The position numbers were made by a program, and so were the translations under genes. A stretch of 64,000 bases of DNA from JAFGXT01 sp963677165 (GTDB lineage Bacteria; Verrucomicrobiota; Lentisphaeria; Victivallales; SZUA-371): NCBI GenBank assembly GCA_963677165.2, contig CAXXSX010000002.1, positions 3,100,001 to 3,164,000 on the forward strand. Direction: 5' to 3'. The notes below the pieces were generated by a model. The model searched no databases, had not been told where the DNA came from, and saw only the letters and a list, made by a program, of their open reading frames with translations. Shown here in pieces: positions 18,834 through 27,764 of the stretch. Position 1 is the stretch's first letter. The number at the start of each line of letters is the position of its first letter.

Positions 18834-18960
18834 TAACCATTGGTTAGCCTTTATTGCTCTTAAGTTAGCCTTGGTTAGCGAGAAGTTAGCCTTGGTTAGC
18901 CAGGAGTTTTCCTTGGTTCGTAAGTTAGCCTTGGTTAGCGAGGAGTTAGCCTTGGTTAGC
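18834..18960. repeat. Phased GTTAGC repeat array upstream of cheW
   Basis: The hexamer GTTAGC occurs at 18843, 18864, 18874, 18885, 18895, 18924, 18934, 18945 and 18955; degenerate copies sit at 18906 and 18916. Steps are 10 or 11 bases (21 for the first, 8 once), close to one helical turn. Pairs form ~21-base units (GTTAGCCTTGGTTAGCGAGA type). The end nearest cheW has a perfect inverted repeat, TAACCA-T-TGGTTA (18834-18846). The array ends about 25 bases from the cheW ATG. It looks like a multi-site operator; no iteron-type origin gene is nearby. Confidence 0.75.
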
Positions 18961-19066
18961 TTTTGATTTTAATAAGTATTATTTTATCTATTGAAAATTA
19001 AACGTCAACCCCCTTTTTTATTTTTTTTTGCGAAAATTTCAAGCATTTTCAATAAATGGGGGTTAC

Positions 19067-19255
19067 ATGCAAATATATCATCTATATAAATTGAAAATTC
19101 CCAAAAAACTTATGATACAAAATGTTCTATATACACAACTCAAAAAGTGTCACAGAAAAAAGATGTTGACTCTTCGAATTGAAATGAATGGTGATGTTGT
19201 ATTCCATATAGCCGGACCATTTTCCGTAAAAACAGATATGTTTACGCTCTATTGA
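19067..19255 (+). pseudogene. Possible remnant of a YgjP-like (DUF45) metallopeptidase gene
   Basis: The short frame ends with KKCHRKKMLTLRIEMNGDVV then FHIAGPFSVKTDMF, resembling the N-terminal strand region of YgjP-family proteins (basic patch, then a LRI-x-x-G-x-V-x-x-x-x-P pattern). A stop follows at once, and the HExxH catalytic half is absent downstream. The sequence is AT-rich. This is inference from a short match and could be chance. Confidence 0.3.
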
Positions 19256-19587
19256 TTGCGTTCCCGAATCAGAGACGATACGAGCGCCTGAATTGCACGT
19301 ATGTGGTAGGAAAATGCACTTTTTGCTGGAAAAATTTTAATAAAGACATGATCTTAAGTTTTTTGTTTCAGATGAAATTTAGAAAAAAGTTGTATCTGTC
19401 CAGCTAGCCATACATTATAGAGCCGTATAAAAATAATCTTTACTTCTGCGCATTCCTTCCGATTGCTCTGTCGTTTATCCATTAGCTACATCGCAGAAGC
19501 TATGAATTTTACAAATTATCCCAGAATAATTCACGTATCTTGTAAAAATTATTTCTATACAAACCCTAAGATGAATTTTGCAGAGCT
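19256..19587. other. Intergenic region, nothing recognised
   Basis: About 330 AT-rich bases downstream of the aldolase gene at 19588. I see no ORF, RNA or convincing terminator. Confidence 0.4.
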
Positions 19588-20433
19588 TTAGATAAGCTGA
19601 AACTGTTTGATTATTTCAGTTACTTTTGCCTGCAACTGCTCACTTCCTGGACGATAAAAACGTCCGGCAAGCGAATGAGTTAATGATTCGTAGGCTTGCT
19701 TCAAGCCATTGAGCCATGCTTTGTGAATATCGGTGCAAATATTAATTTTTGCAATTCCCATCTGAATGGCTTGTTGTAAGACGTCTCTCGGAGTTCCTGA
19801 CCCTCCATGAAGAACCAGCGGCTGGTCTATAATATTGGCGATTTGATTTAGACGTTCCAGATCAATGTGTGGTTCTCCTTTGTATTCGCCATGAACGGTT
19901 CCGATAGCAACCGCCAGGCAGTCAATACCGGTTTCTTCCACGAAGGTACATGCTTCTCCTGGGTTGGTCAGGTGGTTTTTTCCATTATCCTGAATGCCGC
20001 CTTCGTCATTTCCGCCCACATGACCAAGCTCAGCTTCGATTGAAACGTTATGGCGATGGGCAATTTGTGCTGCCATTGCTGAAAGTTTGATGTTTTCTTC
20101 AAACGGCAGGCTGGAAGCATCAAGCATTACGGAAGTAAAGCCGGCTGCGATACATTCTTCCACCTGTTCCAGAGAAGCGCCGTGATCTAGGTGTAATGCT
20201 GCGGTAATTCCAGTTTTTTCGACATATTTTTCCACTATGTGACGTGTAACTTCCGGACCACCCATGAGCGTATATTCATCAACTGTTGCCTGAAAAATTA
20301 CCGGAGCATTGCATTTCGCCGCTGCGGTGGCAATGCTGTAAATATTTGTGCTGTCCCAGATTTCAAATGCTGGAATTGCATACTTTTTATATCTGGCTGC
20401 TACCAGAAGTTCATCCATACGTACTAATGACAT
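19588..20433 (-). CDS. Class II ketose-bisphosphate aldolase (KbaY/GatY-like)
   Basis: 281 residues, close to the 284-286 of tagatose-bisphosphate aldolases. Zinc and substrate residues are visible: LHLDHGAS near residues 80-87, HGEYKGEPH near 180, VLHGGSGTP near 207 and INICTDIHKAW near 231. It should cleave a ketose-1,6-bisphosphate to DHAP and an aldehyde. Tagatose-, fructose- or sulfo-sugar specificity cannot be told from sequence alone. AAGGAG lies at ideal spacing before the ATG. It stands alone, without a kinase or transporter, and differs from the two glycolytic aldolases at 52-55 kb. Confidence 0.85.
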   Translation of the reverse strand: MSLVRMDELLVAARYKKYAIPAFEIWDSTNIYSIATAAAKCNAPVIFQATVDEYTLMGGPEVTRHIVEKYVEKTGITAALHLDHGASLEQVEECIAAGFTSVMLDASSLPFEENIKLSAMAAQIAHRHNVSIEAELGHVGGNDEGGIQDNGKNHLTNPGEACTFVEETGIDCLAVAIGTVHGEYKGEPHIDLERLNQIANIIDQPLVLHGGSGTPRDVLQQAIQMGIAKINICTDIHKAWLNGLKQAYESLTHSLAGRFYRPGSEQLQAKVTEIIKQFQLI

Positions 20434-21109
20434 CTTGTACTCCTTGATTTCAATGAAATCATATAATTGTAACTTTTTATTAAATAAAATCAGATAGGAT
20501 CATGCGCAATGACACATCGTTTATGAAGATATCTTTACTGCTTTTTGGCAAGAGGGTAAAACTCTTGATGGGGTAAGTGATTTTCAATACTTCGTACTAC
20601 TTCTTGTCCTGAATTTTTTTCCTGGTAAATTTCTATAGAGAGGTGGATAAACAAGTGGGACTTTGTACATGAGGATGTCTGAGAGAAATTTGAGTTCTGC
20701 CTGAAAAAGCAAAGTCGTAGTGTTTTATTTCATAACGACAAAGCTGAAAATTCTTTTGAGGCAACCACAAAAAAGTTTCCAATTATTTATGAACAACTCT
20801 TTCTCTCTTTTCACAACATCAACCCTTACTTTTGCAAGCTGCCAGAGTTTTTCAAGTAAGTTTGAAATTGCTACTAAGCTAAAAACTTAATCAAGGTCAG
20901 CAAATTTTTCAAATGATAAATGATAAAATTTTAAGCTTTCTTTTAAAAAAATCACAGTACCGCAGAATTGCATGCAGCTTCTCAATATTGTGGCGACATC
21001 GGAGCTGGAGGCGAATAATATAGCAAAAATTTTTGTGAAGACTTTTGCAATTGGCTTTATAAGTATACATTGTTTAGTAAAATTATTATTCAATATGGGA
21101 TTTGAAGTA
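20434..21109. other. Long intergenic region before the glycosyltransferase gene
   Basis: About 675 AT-rich bases between divergent genes. An open frame runs in phase with the glycosyltransferase from 20972, but its translation there looks unlike the family. I see no RNA gene or repeat. Confidence 0.4.
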
Positions 21110-22261
21110 ATGAAAACTCTTCTTGTTGAAGGTTGGCGACACCTGGCACAGTCATTTGCCATGTTAAACCAATGGCAGTGCCTGGAGCTTAAAAAACGAA
21201 ATCAGATCAATTTACTTTATCGTGATCTTCCCTATTATAAAAAGCATTGGACGAGTCAGGCCAATCTGTTTGGGGCAAGAAAAGATAAAATTCTGGAATC
21301 AATTGAAACATATAAGGCGGGAGATCATTATGATGCGATTTATCGTTCTTCCTTTCCATATGATTTTAGTCCATCATCAACAGTACCGACTTATGTGTTT
21401 GTTACCAGTGAATACTTGTTTGAAAATGGGAAAGGAATTAAAACATCTTCGGAGTTATGCGGCAAAGCACCGGATGACAATGTCAGAATAATCGCTCCGT
21501 CAAAGTGGTCAAAAGCCGGTCTGGTCTCATCCGGAGTCCTCCCGGAAAAAATATCAATTGTTCCTCTTGGCTTTGATCCTGAAACATTTTATCCGGTATC
21601 GGACAGTGTTCGAAGTGGAATTCGAAAAAAATTTGGATGGAATGATGATTTTATTTTTCTGCATATTGGAGCAATGAGCGGAAATAAGGGGTTGGAGCCT
21701 TTGTTTAAAGCATTCGTAAAGGTTGCCCAAATGGATCCTCGTATAAAACTGGTGTTGAAAGGGCTCAGTCAGCTTTATAATTCAAAAAAGATGATAGCCG
21801 ATTGTTGTGGTATATTGACTCCGGATGAAATGAAATTATTAGCTGAAAGAGTTATTTATGTGGGCTCAATGGTGTCTAATAAAGAACTAGCCCAGATGTA
21901 TCAGTGTGCAGACGTCTATGTTTCCTCTTATTTTGCCGAAGGTTTTAACATTCCTGTACTGGAAGCCGCAGCCTGTGGGGTGCCCGTTATCTGCACTGCC
22001 GGAGGTCCTACTGATGATTTTACCCACGAAAGTTTTGCATTGCATATTGATAGTGAATTACAACACGCAGCGATTGGAGACGAGCAGAGGCTCTATCTGA
22101 TGCCTTCACTTGAGCATTTGAAAGAACTCATGGAAAAATCCTATACGGACATCGAATGGCGAAAGAAAGCAGGAGAAGCTGCTGCTGAATTCGCGAAAAA
22201 AAGTCATACCTGGAAGCAGGTAAGTAAAAGGCTTCAGAATACCATTTTCCCGGAAATATAA
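21110..22261 (+). CDS. Family 4 (GT-B) glycosyltransferase
   Basis: 383 residues from ATG 21110 (MKTLLVEGWRHLAQSFAMLN); the frame continues upstream to 20972 but without family-like sequence. The C-terminal Rossmann half is clear: FLHIGAMSGNKGLEPLFKAF, VIYVGSMVSNKELAQMYQCA, and the donor-binding E-x7-E motif EGFNIPVLEAAACGVPVI near residue 285. Such enzymes move a sugar from a nucleotide donor to an acceptor, often for surface glycans. No glycan cluster surrounds it, so the acceptor is unknown. The ribosome site is weak, so the start is uncertain. Confidence 0.85.
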   Translation: MKTLLVEGWRHLAQSFAMLNQWQCLELKKRNQINLLYRDLPYYKKHWTSQANLFGARKDKILESIETYKAGDHYDAIYRSSFPYDFSPSSTVPTYVFVTSEYLFENGKGIKTSSELCGKAPDDNVRIIAPSKWSKAGLVSSGVLPEKISIVPLGFDPETFYPVSDSVRSGIRKKFGWNDDFIFLHIGAMSGNKGLEPLFKAFVKVAQMDPRIKLVLKGLSQLYNSKKMIADCCGILTPDEMKLLAERVIYVGSMVSNKELAQMYQCADVYVSSYFAEGFNIPVLEAAACGVPVICTAGGPTDDFTHESFALHIDSELQHAAIGDEQRLYLMPSLEHLKELMEKSYTDIEWRKKAGEAAAEFAKKSHTWKQVSKRLQNTIFPEI

Positions 22262-22276
22262 GATTTTTGGGAATCC

Positions 22277-22315
22277 TTATGATATTCAGACAGACCTACT
22301 GCCTGAATATCATAA
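22277..22315. terminator. Bidirectional terminator between convergent genes
   Basis: Perfect 13-base arms TTATGATATTCAG (22277-22289) and CTGAATATCATAA (22303-22315) with a 13-base loop, between the ends of the glycosyltransferase and GH3 genes. T runs are short, so strength is uncertain. Confidence 0.65.
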
Positions 22316-22324
22316 AAGTAAGAA

Positions 22325-24019
22325 TTATTTTCCGGCTTCAAAAAGCATCTTGGCGATCTGCTTCATACTTTCCGGTCCATTTCCATAGGTCAGAATTACT
22401 GTGCCGTAGTCCGGATCGGCAATGTTGGGATACGGACTGTTGGCGATTACGATAAGCTTTTTGCCGGCTTTTTGCAGTTCTTTCACAAATTCGCGCCCAT
22501 CGCTGCCGCGGCGATAGTAATAATTGGTGACCACAATCGTATCTGCTTCGTCGAGCCGTGCCCTGACGCGTTGTTTATCGTCCTCAGTGAACGACATTTC
22601 GGTTTCAACCATACCGATCTTGTCGGAATACTTGAAGCAATTTTCCCAAAGCAGTCCCGGATGGCATTTCTGACTGTTTACCATTTTGTGAATTGGCGGA
22701 ACCTGTTCGATAAGCAGTACATTTTTATTGGGATCCAGCGGAAGCAATGAGTCGTTGTCACGCATGATACTTACGGTTTTTTCCGCGATGGTCTTTTCAA
22801 TATCAATTACTTCCTGATCGTTGATGCCGGAACTGGCCTGGGCAATGTCCTTGATTCCTCCGTCATTGAATAGTCCGTATTCGAGCTTGACAGACAGGGT
22901 TCTGCTAATTGCGTCATCAAGTCTTGATTCTGGAAGTCTACCGGACTTTACCGCCTCAACCAGCTTCGGGAATACTTCATCCAGCAGGTTGCTTTCATCG
23001 CGGAACAAGATCAGATCGGCTCCGGCTTCCAGCGCTTCCAGGCATGCGTCGGCGACTTCGAATTCCGCCACGATTCCGCCCATGGTGATATCGTCGGTTG
23101 TGATTGTGCCTTTAAAACCGAGTTCATCTTTCAAGAGATCGGTCAGAATCTTTTTCGACAGAGTTGCCGGACGTCCCGATGGATCAAGGGCAGGGTAGGC
23201 GGTATGCGCGGTCATAATACATGGCAGACCAGCATCAATCAGTGCCTTGAAAGGAATCAGGTGTTTTCTAAGTTCTTCTTCTGATATATCAATGACCGGA
23301 AGTTCGCCATGAGCGTCCTGGGTAGAAGCTCCGCGTCCGGGAAAGTGTTTTCCGGTGGTGATAATTCCTGCCTTTCTGAAGCCTTCGAGTGCTTTCAGGG
23401 CATAGGTGGTGGCTTCGTCGAAGTCTCCGCTGTAGCTTCGGGTACCGATTTCGGGGTTCAGCGGATTCGTGTTTACGTCCAGTACCGGACTGTGAATCCA
23501 GCTGATTCCAAGCGGAGTTAACTGTCGTCCGACGGCCCAGGATACTTTTTCCGCCATTTCAGGATCGCCGGTCTGGGCCACGCCCATGCTTGACGGAAAA
23601 AAGTGGACACCATCATGGAAATAGTCGGCACTGTTTTCGCCTTCCATATCAACGGTGATATGCAGCGGAATGCCGGATGGATTTTTCAGCGCTTCCTGCT
23701 TCATTGAGTTCAGAAATTCGCACCATTCTCCATTTGTACAGTGTGGTGCAGGAATACCTCTCAGAAAGTCTTTAACCATACCGTGCGGCTGGCGGATTAC
23801 CCGGGATGCGTGTTCTGCGCTGGTGGCGTATGGATCATGGATCGCGGTCTTGGTTCTCATAGTCATTCCCACACGCACTCCGGCAGGTTTGTATTCTCTT
23901 ATTCTGCGGTAGATTTCCGGGGTTGCCATTGAACCTACGAATCCGATTACCAGACATTGACCAATTTTTTCTTCAATGCTCATGTTTGAGATCATTGAGT
24001 CGATTTTTTCTTTCTGCAT
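22325..24019 (-). CDS. Family 3 glycoside hydrolase (beta-N-acetylhexosaminidase-like)
   Basis: 564 residues without a signal peptide, so probably cytosolic. Motifs: IGQCLVIGF near residue 20, KHFPGRGASTQDAHGELP near 225-242 (KHFPGhG-type substrate loop with the Asp/His pair), and GTITTDDITMGGI near 300 with the catalytic Asp. A C-terminal alpha/beta domain follows. NagZ-type enzymes release GlcNAc from muropeptides; others cut plant or algal beta-glucosides. The length and second domain fit the larger bacterial group. It is 31 bases after a lacI-family gene on the same strand, pointing to sugar-induced catabolism rather than constitutive wall recycling. GAGGAC precedes the ATG. Confidence 0.88.
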   Translation of the reverse strand: MQKEKIDSMISNMSIEEKIGQCLVIGFVGSMATPEIYRRIREYKPAGVRVGMTMRTKTAIHDPYATSAEHASRVIRQPHGMVKDFLRGIPAPHCTNGEWCEFLNSMKQEALKNPSGIPLHITVDMEGENSADYFHDGVHFFPSSMGVAQTGDPEMAEKVSWAVGRQLTPLGISWIHSPVLDVNTNPLNPEIGTRSYSGDFDEATTYALKALEGFRKAGIITTGKHFPGRGASTQDAHGELPVIDISEEELRKHLIPFKALIDAGLPCIMTAHTAYPALDPSGRPATLSKKILTDLLKDELGFKGTITTDDITMGGIVAEFEVADACLEALEAGADLILFRDESNLLDEVFPKLVEAVKSGRLPESRLDDAISRTLSVKLEYGLFNDGGIKDIAQASSGINDQEVIDIEKTIAEKTVSIMRDNDSLLPLDPNKNVLLIEQVPPIHKMVNSQKCHPGLLWENCFKYSDKIGMVETEMSFTEDDKQRVRARLDEADTIVVTNYYYRRGSDGREFVKELQKAGKKLIVIANSPYPNIADPDYGTVILTYGNGPESMKQIAKMLFEAGK

Positions 24020-24050
24020 CGTTTGTCCTCTTTTTATGATTGATGAAAAA

Positions 24051-25100
24051 TTATATTGTCATTCCCTGAAAAATCTCCGGTGCAATGGTTATACTCTCCG
24101 GCGGTTTTCCGCTTTTTATGTAGTTCAGCAGCATTCCGACCATTTCCGTTGCTTGCTGTCGGATGGAAACATAGACGGAAGTGATCGGTTGGGGTGAAGA
24201 TATGTTCTGCAGACTACATTGACCGGATATGATCGATAATTCTCCGGGAATGTTTATTTTATGCCTGATGGCTTCCTGCATCAGTCCTGACGCGCATAGT
24301 TCGTGTGGACATACAACAGCGTCCGGAGTAGGCTGATTTTCAGTGAATAATTGCCGAAACATCTGCTGTCCGGTCGCGGTGCCGTCCTGAAACAGCATTC
24401 GGTTGACCTGGTTTTCATAGTGATAATTTACTGAAGCATCATCTTTTTGCTCCGGCAGGTTTTCATCGGCAAGATATTCCAGACGAATTTCCTGATAGCT
24501 TTCGCGCAGTCCTTCCATGAGTTCAGTGACATTGTTGGAAAATGGTGGAGGATGCGGGGCCGCGAGACAGACATTTTTACGTCCGTTTTCTTTCAGCTTG
24601 TTTCCGATGATTTTTCCCATTTTTAGGTAGTCGATAAATACATTTGCCCCAGGCAGCTCCTTTGTGCCGCGACAAACCAGGGGAATACGATGATTTTCAA
24701 TTAATTTAATTGCTTCCAGAGCCTCACGAGTCGGTATAAGGATAATTCCGGCAACGCCTTGTCCGATGACTTCGCGAATAATATGCAGTTCGCGTTCGGC
24801 AGAAAATTCGGTGATACAGATAGAAGTCATATAACCGGCATGCGAAAGCTGACGAAACGCGTGTTCGCAAAACTCGCCGTATTCGTGCAGTACATTAGGA
24901 ACCAGTATTGCCACGGAGTTGCTTTTGCCGGTACAGATCTGACGTGCCAGCTTATTCGGAACATAGCCCAGCTCCCGCGCCGCGTTCTTGATCAACTCTC
25001 GTGTTTCCTGCTTGATCGATCCCTTTCCGCTCAGCGCGTAGCTAACTGTCGAATAACTCATATTCAAGTGTGCAGCAATGTCTTTTATCGTAACAGCCAT
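24051..25100 (-). CDS. LacI-family transcriptional regulator
   Basis: 349 residues from ATG 25100 (MAVTIKDIAAHLNMSYSTVS), with AGGA at good spacing; an in-frame TTG at 25121 falls inside the operator and is less likely. The N-terminal helix-turn-helix and hinge (YALSGKGSIKQETRELI, AARELGYVPNKLARQI) are typical. A periplasmic-binding-like sugar sensor follows (SVAILVPNVLHEYGEF). It precedes the GH3 gene in one operon, so it probably represses its own operon until a sugar binds. Confidence 0.92.
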   Translation of the reverse strand: MAVTIKDIAAHLNMSYSTVSYALSGKGSIKQETRELIKNAARELGYVPNKLARQICTGKSNSVAILVPNVLHEYGEFCEHAFRQLSHAGYMTSICITEFSAERELHIIREVIGQGVAGIILIPTREALEAIKLIENHRIPLVCRGTKELPGANVFIDYLKMGKIIGNKLKENGRKNVCLAAPHPPPFSNNVTELMEGLRESYQEIRLEYLADENLPEQKDDASVNYHYENQVNRMLFQDGTATGQQMFRQLFTENQPTPDAVVCPHELCASGLMQEAIRHKINIPGELSIISGQCSLQNISSPQPITSVYVSIRQQATEMVGMLLNYIKSGKPPESITIAPEIFQGMTI

Positions 25101-25113
25101 ACAATTATCCTGT

Positions 25114-25133
25114 AAAATCAAACGTTTGATTTT
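25114..25133. promoter_or_regulatory. Palindromic operator of the lacI-GH3 operon
   Basis: Perfect 20-base palindrome AAAATCAAACGTTTGATTTT with a central CG, the usual form of a LacI-family operator, 14 bases upstream of the regulator start. Position and symmetry indicate autoregulation. It was not seen elsewhere in the window. Confidence 0.8.
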
Positions 25134-25289
25134 TATTATACAGCATTACACAAAAGAAATCAAGAACAGAAGAGTAAAATTATACATTGAAGGGGCTGCA
25201 CATTTTTATATTTTTTTGATGGTCTTGTAATTTTTCGATGAATTATCCTTGCGGCGACTTCTTTTCGCGACTTTTTTATTGCCTGAATA

Positions 25290-25327
25290 TAAAAAAACGC
25301 CGGAAACTATTCAAATTTCCGACGTTT
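25290..25327 (-). terminator. Terminator after the DUF4838 gene
   Basis: On the minus strand GTCGGAAA and TTTCCGGC-type arms around a 9-base loop are followed by a run of seven T (plus-strand A run at 25291-25297), about 55 bases past the DUF4838 stop. Confidence 0.75.
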
Positions 25328-25380
25328 CAATCATGTTTACTTTGAGCCAGAAGAGATTTAAAGTATAATATCAGGAATTA

Positions 25381-27636
25381 TTAGTTCTTTCTAATTTCTA
25401 TTCGATCGCAATACATCTCCTTAACACCGGGGTTATTGCACGGAGCGACATAGACCATATCATCAGAAACCGGCACGAAATCACCGACTCTGTACCAGTT
25501 ATAGCCTGGTTTGATATCCTGAACCGGAAAAAATGTTTTCAAATGTGATCCTGCGTCCTGATTATATACTCCACATGCAAACGCATTGCCCTTTGAACCC
25601 GGTTTAATAGAGAAACGCATTCTAACCCACACGGCGTATTTTCTGCCAAACCTGAACTTATTTAACGGCAAATGCTTCCATTGCACTGACCACGCTTTGT
25701 TATTCGTCGGAACCTTGACCGCATATCCATTTCCAGCCAGAGGATCGGAAACAATTTCGGCTTTACTCCATAAAGTAGTAAGAACTTCTTCGCAAAAAGC
25801 TATTGTCCCCGGACTTACTATAGCTCTTTTTCCCAACAGCATAACCCGCAGATCACGCAGATCGGTTTCAAGCTTCGGTCGTCCCAGTTCGGCTATTTTG
25901 ATAATATGATTTTGACGGGCAATCTTCTCGTATTTCACAAGCAATTTTTTATACTGCTCTTTATCTGCCGAGTTCGGAATCTTTAGTGACTCAGCCGCAT
26001 TTTTCAAGCGAAGATGAATGACTGGAAGTTCTGCAACAAGCACCCGGTTCAACAATTTCGGGTTTGAGGCAGCCAACTTTTCAGCCTCGGTAAAATATTG
26101 TTCCGCCTGCGAAATAAATTTATGGTCAAATATCAAATCATCCCCGCGATTCGGTTTTTTTAACCAACTTTGACGAGTCTCTTCCAGCAAATCATAGTAA
26201 TCCTGCAACGGTTTTGCGGCAACCTGAAAGTAACCCCGCACAAAATCCCGTTGAAGCTTTTTCCAGTCCAGATCCGGATTCCACATTAGCTTTGTCCATA
26301 CCCAGCTTTTTATCGGAGCGTCAGCTCCGCCAACCCATGAAAATGATCCCTGAAGCATAACATTTTTTACCCCGTATTTCCGGTAAATCTTCAAATTATC
26401 AGCAACAACGCCCATATTTGCAAAAGGCCTCATATAATCCCAGAAGTCCACCGTATAATCCCATATATCAATGGGATTGCCCACTTTATGCCAAGCTTTC
26501 AATGCCGGGAAAAAATTAGGAGTCTGATTCACCTTTAGGTGCGGCCAGCGATTGGTATGCGTCCCGGTACAAAGCTGGATACACAGTCTGGGGTCCGGTT
26601 TAACATTTTTCGGCGGCATAAAAGTTTTCTGATATGCAAGAGCCTCCACCATTACGTCAGGATGTTTTTCCCATATTCCAGCGGCAACATAATTCACCAG
26701 CCGCATCATCTGGTCCGAACGGGTATATTCCCGCTTCAGTTCCGCTTTACAAGCGGGACACTGGCACCAGTTGTTTGAATCATTCTGCGATATACTGATC
26801 ATGTTTGCATCCGGATAACGGTCGAGTACTGCATTTGCTTTTTTTATGAGGTAATCTCCCAGCCCCGGAGCCGTAAGACAAGGTTGGGAAACATATTTCA
26901 GCGGAACCCTTTTCCCATAGCGCATCGGAAAGAATTCCGGATGTTTACTGAGCTCGCTGTCGGGCAGTAGTCGAAACAGCGTATGAACATTATAGTAAGT
27001 ATTCGGAGCCATAATGCTGCCGCCCCATTCCTTCGGCAGTTTGAACCATCGCGGATTGCTGCGGTTATGCAGCGCCCATTCCTGATTCATTGCAATTTTA
27101 AAGAAAGCTTCCCGATTCCCAAACTGAGGCTGTTCATGACGGGAATTCGGCGTAAAACTTAAGTTCGGGCGGTGCGGAATAACAGTACAGTCAGGTGTAT
27201 ACCACCGGCATCCCAGGTCTTCCTCCAGTAGAGCCATTACCGCATAGAGAGGACCACGCTGTGTTCCTCCGTACAGGAACAAGTTACCGTTATGAAAATA
27301 TATTCCATAACCTTCCTTGCCTAAATTACGTTTCGCCTCTTCCTGGCACTGTTGTTCAAATTCGGCAGTACGCCCGATGCTTATATACGGTTCATTCCCG
27401 GGCTTACTGATAATTCGAAACTCACTTCCGGTTATTTGGGAAAGCCATTTCTGAAGTTCCAGAGCCGATTTCTTCTCCTGGGATGTTGGCGCTTCCGGTT
27501 GCAGAATCTCAACAACAGCTTTGCCGTCTTTTGCCAGAGGCATTATTGCATCATCTGCGATAAGAACATTAGAAAGTATTATTATCGTAGTAAAAAATAT
27601 AAATTTCATCTGTTTTGTAAAAATGTTTGTCAACAT
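25381..27636 (-). CDS. DUF4838-containing secreted protein
   Basis: About 751 residues from ATG 27636, which follows GGAGAG; two in-frame codons further upstream lack a site. The signal sequence is FIFFTTIIILSNVLIADD. An N-terminal domain like that of GH67/GH20 enzymes is visible (ALELQKWLSQITGSEFRI, YISIGRTAEF, LEEDLGCRWYTPD). A TIM-barrel-like DUF4838 region follows (MISISQNDSNNWCQCPACK, FWDYMRPFANMGVVADNLK), then a C-terminal beta domain. The family occurs near sugar and sulfatase genes in Lentisphaerae and Bacteroidetes and is thought to act on uronic-acid-type glycans, but activity is not established. Third gene of the leftward operon starting at 29939. Confidence 0.85.
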   Translation of the reverse strand: MLTNIFTKQMKFIFFTTIIILSNVLIADDAIMPLAKDGKAVVEILQPEAPTSQEKKSALELQKWLSQITGSEFRIISKPGNEPYISIGRTAEFEQQCQEEAKRNLGKEGYGIYFHNGNLFLYGGTQRGPLYAVMALLEEDLGCRWYTPDCTVIPHRPNLSFTPNSRHEQPQFGNREAFFKIAMNQEWALHNRSNPRWFKLPKEWGGSIMAPNTYYNVHTLFRLLPDSELSKHPEFFPMRYGKRVPLKYVSQPCLTAPGLGDYLIKKANAVLDRYPDANMISISQNDSNNWCQCPACKAELKREYTRSDQMMRLVNYVAAGIWEKHPDVMVEALAYQKTFMPPKNVKPDPRLCIQLCTGTHTNRWPHLKVNQTPNFFPALKAWHKVGNPIDIWDYTVDFWDYMRPFANMGVVADNLKIYRKYGVKNVMLQGSFSWVGGADAPIKSWVWTKLMWNPDLDWKKLQRDFVRGYFQVAAKPLQDYYDLLEETRQSWLKKPNRGDDLIFDHKFISQAEQYFTEAEKLAASNPKLLNRVLVAELPVIHLRLKNAAESLKIPNSADKEQYKKLLVKYEKIARQNHIIKIAELGRPKLETDLRDLRVMLLGKRAIVSPGTIAFCEEVLTTLWSKAEIVSDPLAGNGYAVKVPTNNKAWSVQWKHLPLNKFRFGRKYAVWVRMRFSIKPGSKGNAFACGVYNQDAGSHLKTFFPVQDIKPGYNWYRVGDFVPVSDDMVYVAPCNNPGVKEMYCDRIEIRKN

Positions 27637-27764
27637 TGTCTCTCCATCTCTTTTATCGGGCAATAATCAGCCGTATTCTATTGATTCATGGAAAACCGCT
27701 TTCGCATGATTTCAACAAGCGCTCTTAACATTATAGAATAATTTGTTTTTCTCCACAATGCCTA

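Noticed and set aside
18861..18961. CRISPR-like array
   Set aside because: Units are ~21 bp with no unique spacers and no cas genes; helical phasing fits an operator better.
20972..21109. Longer N-terminus for the glycosyltransferase
   Set aside because: The extra 46 residues look unlike the family and have no ribosome site; the family-like sequence begins at MKTLL.
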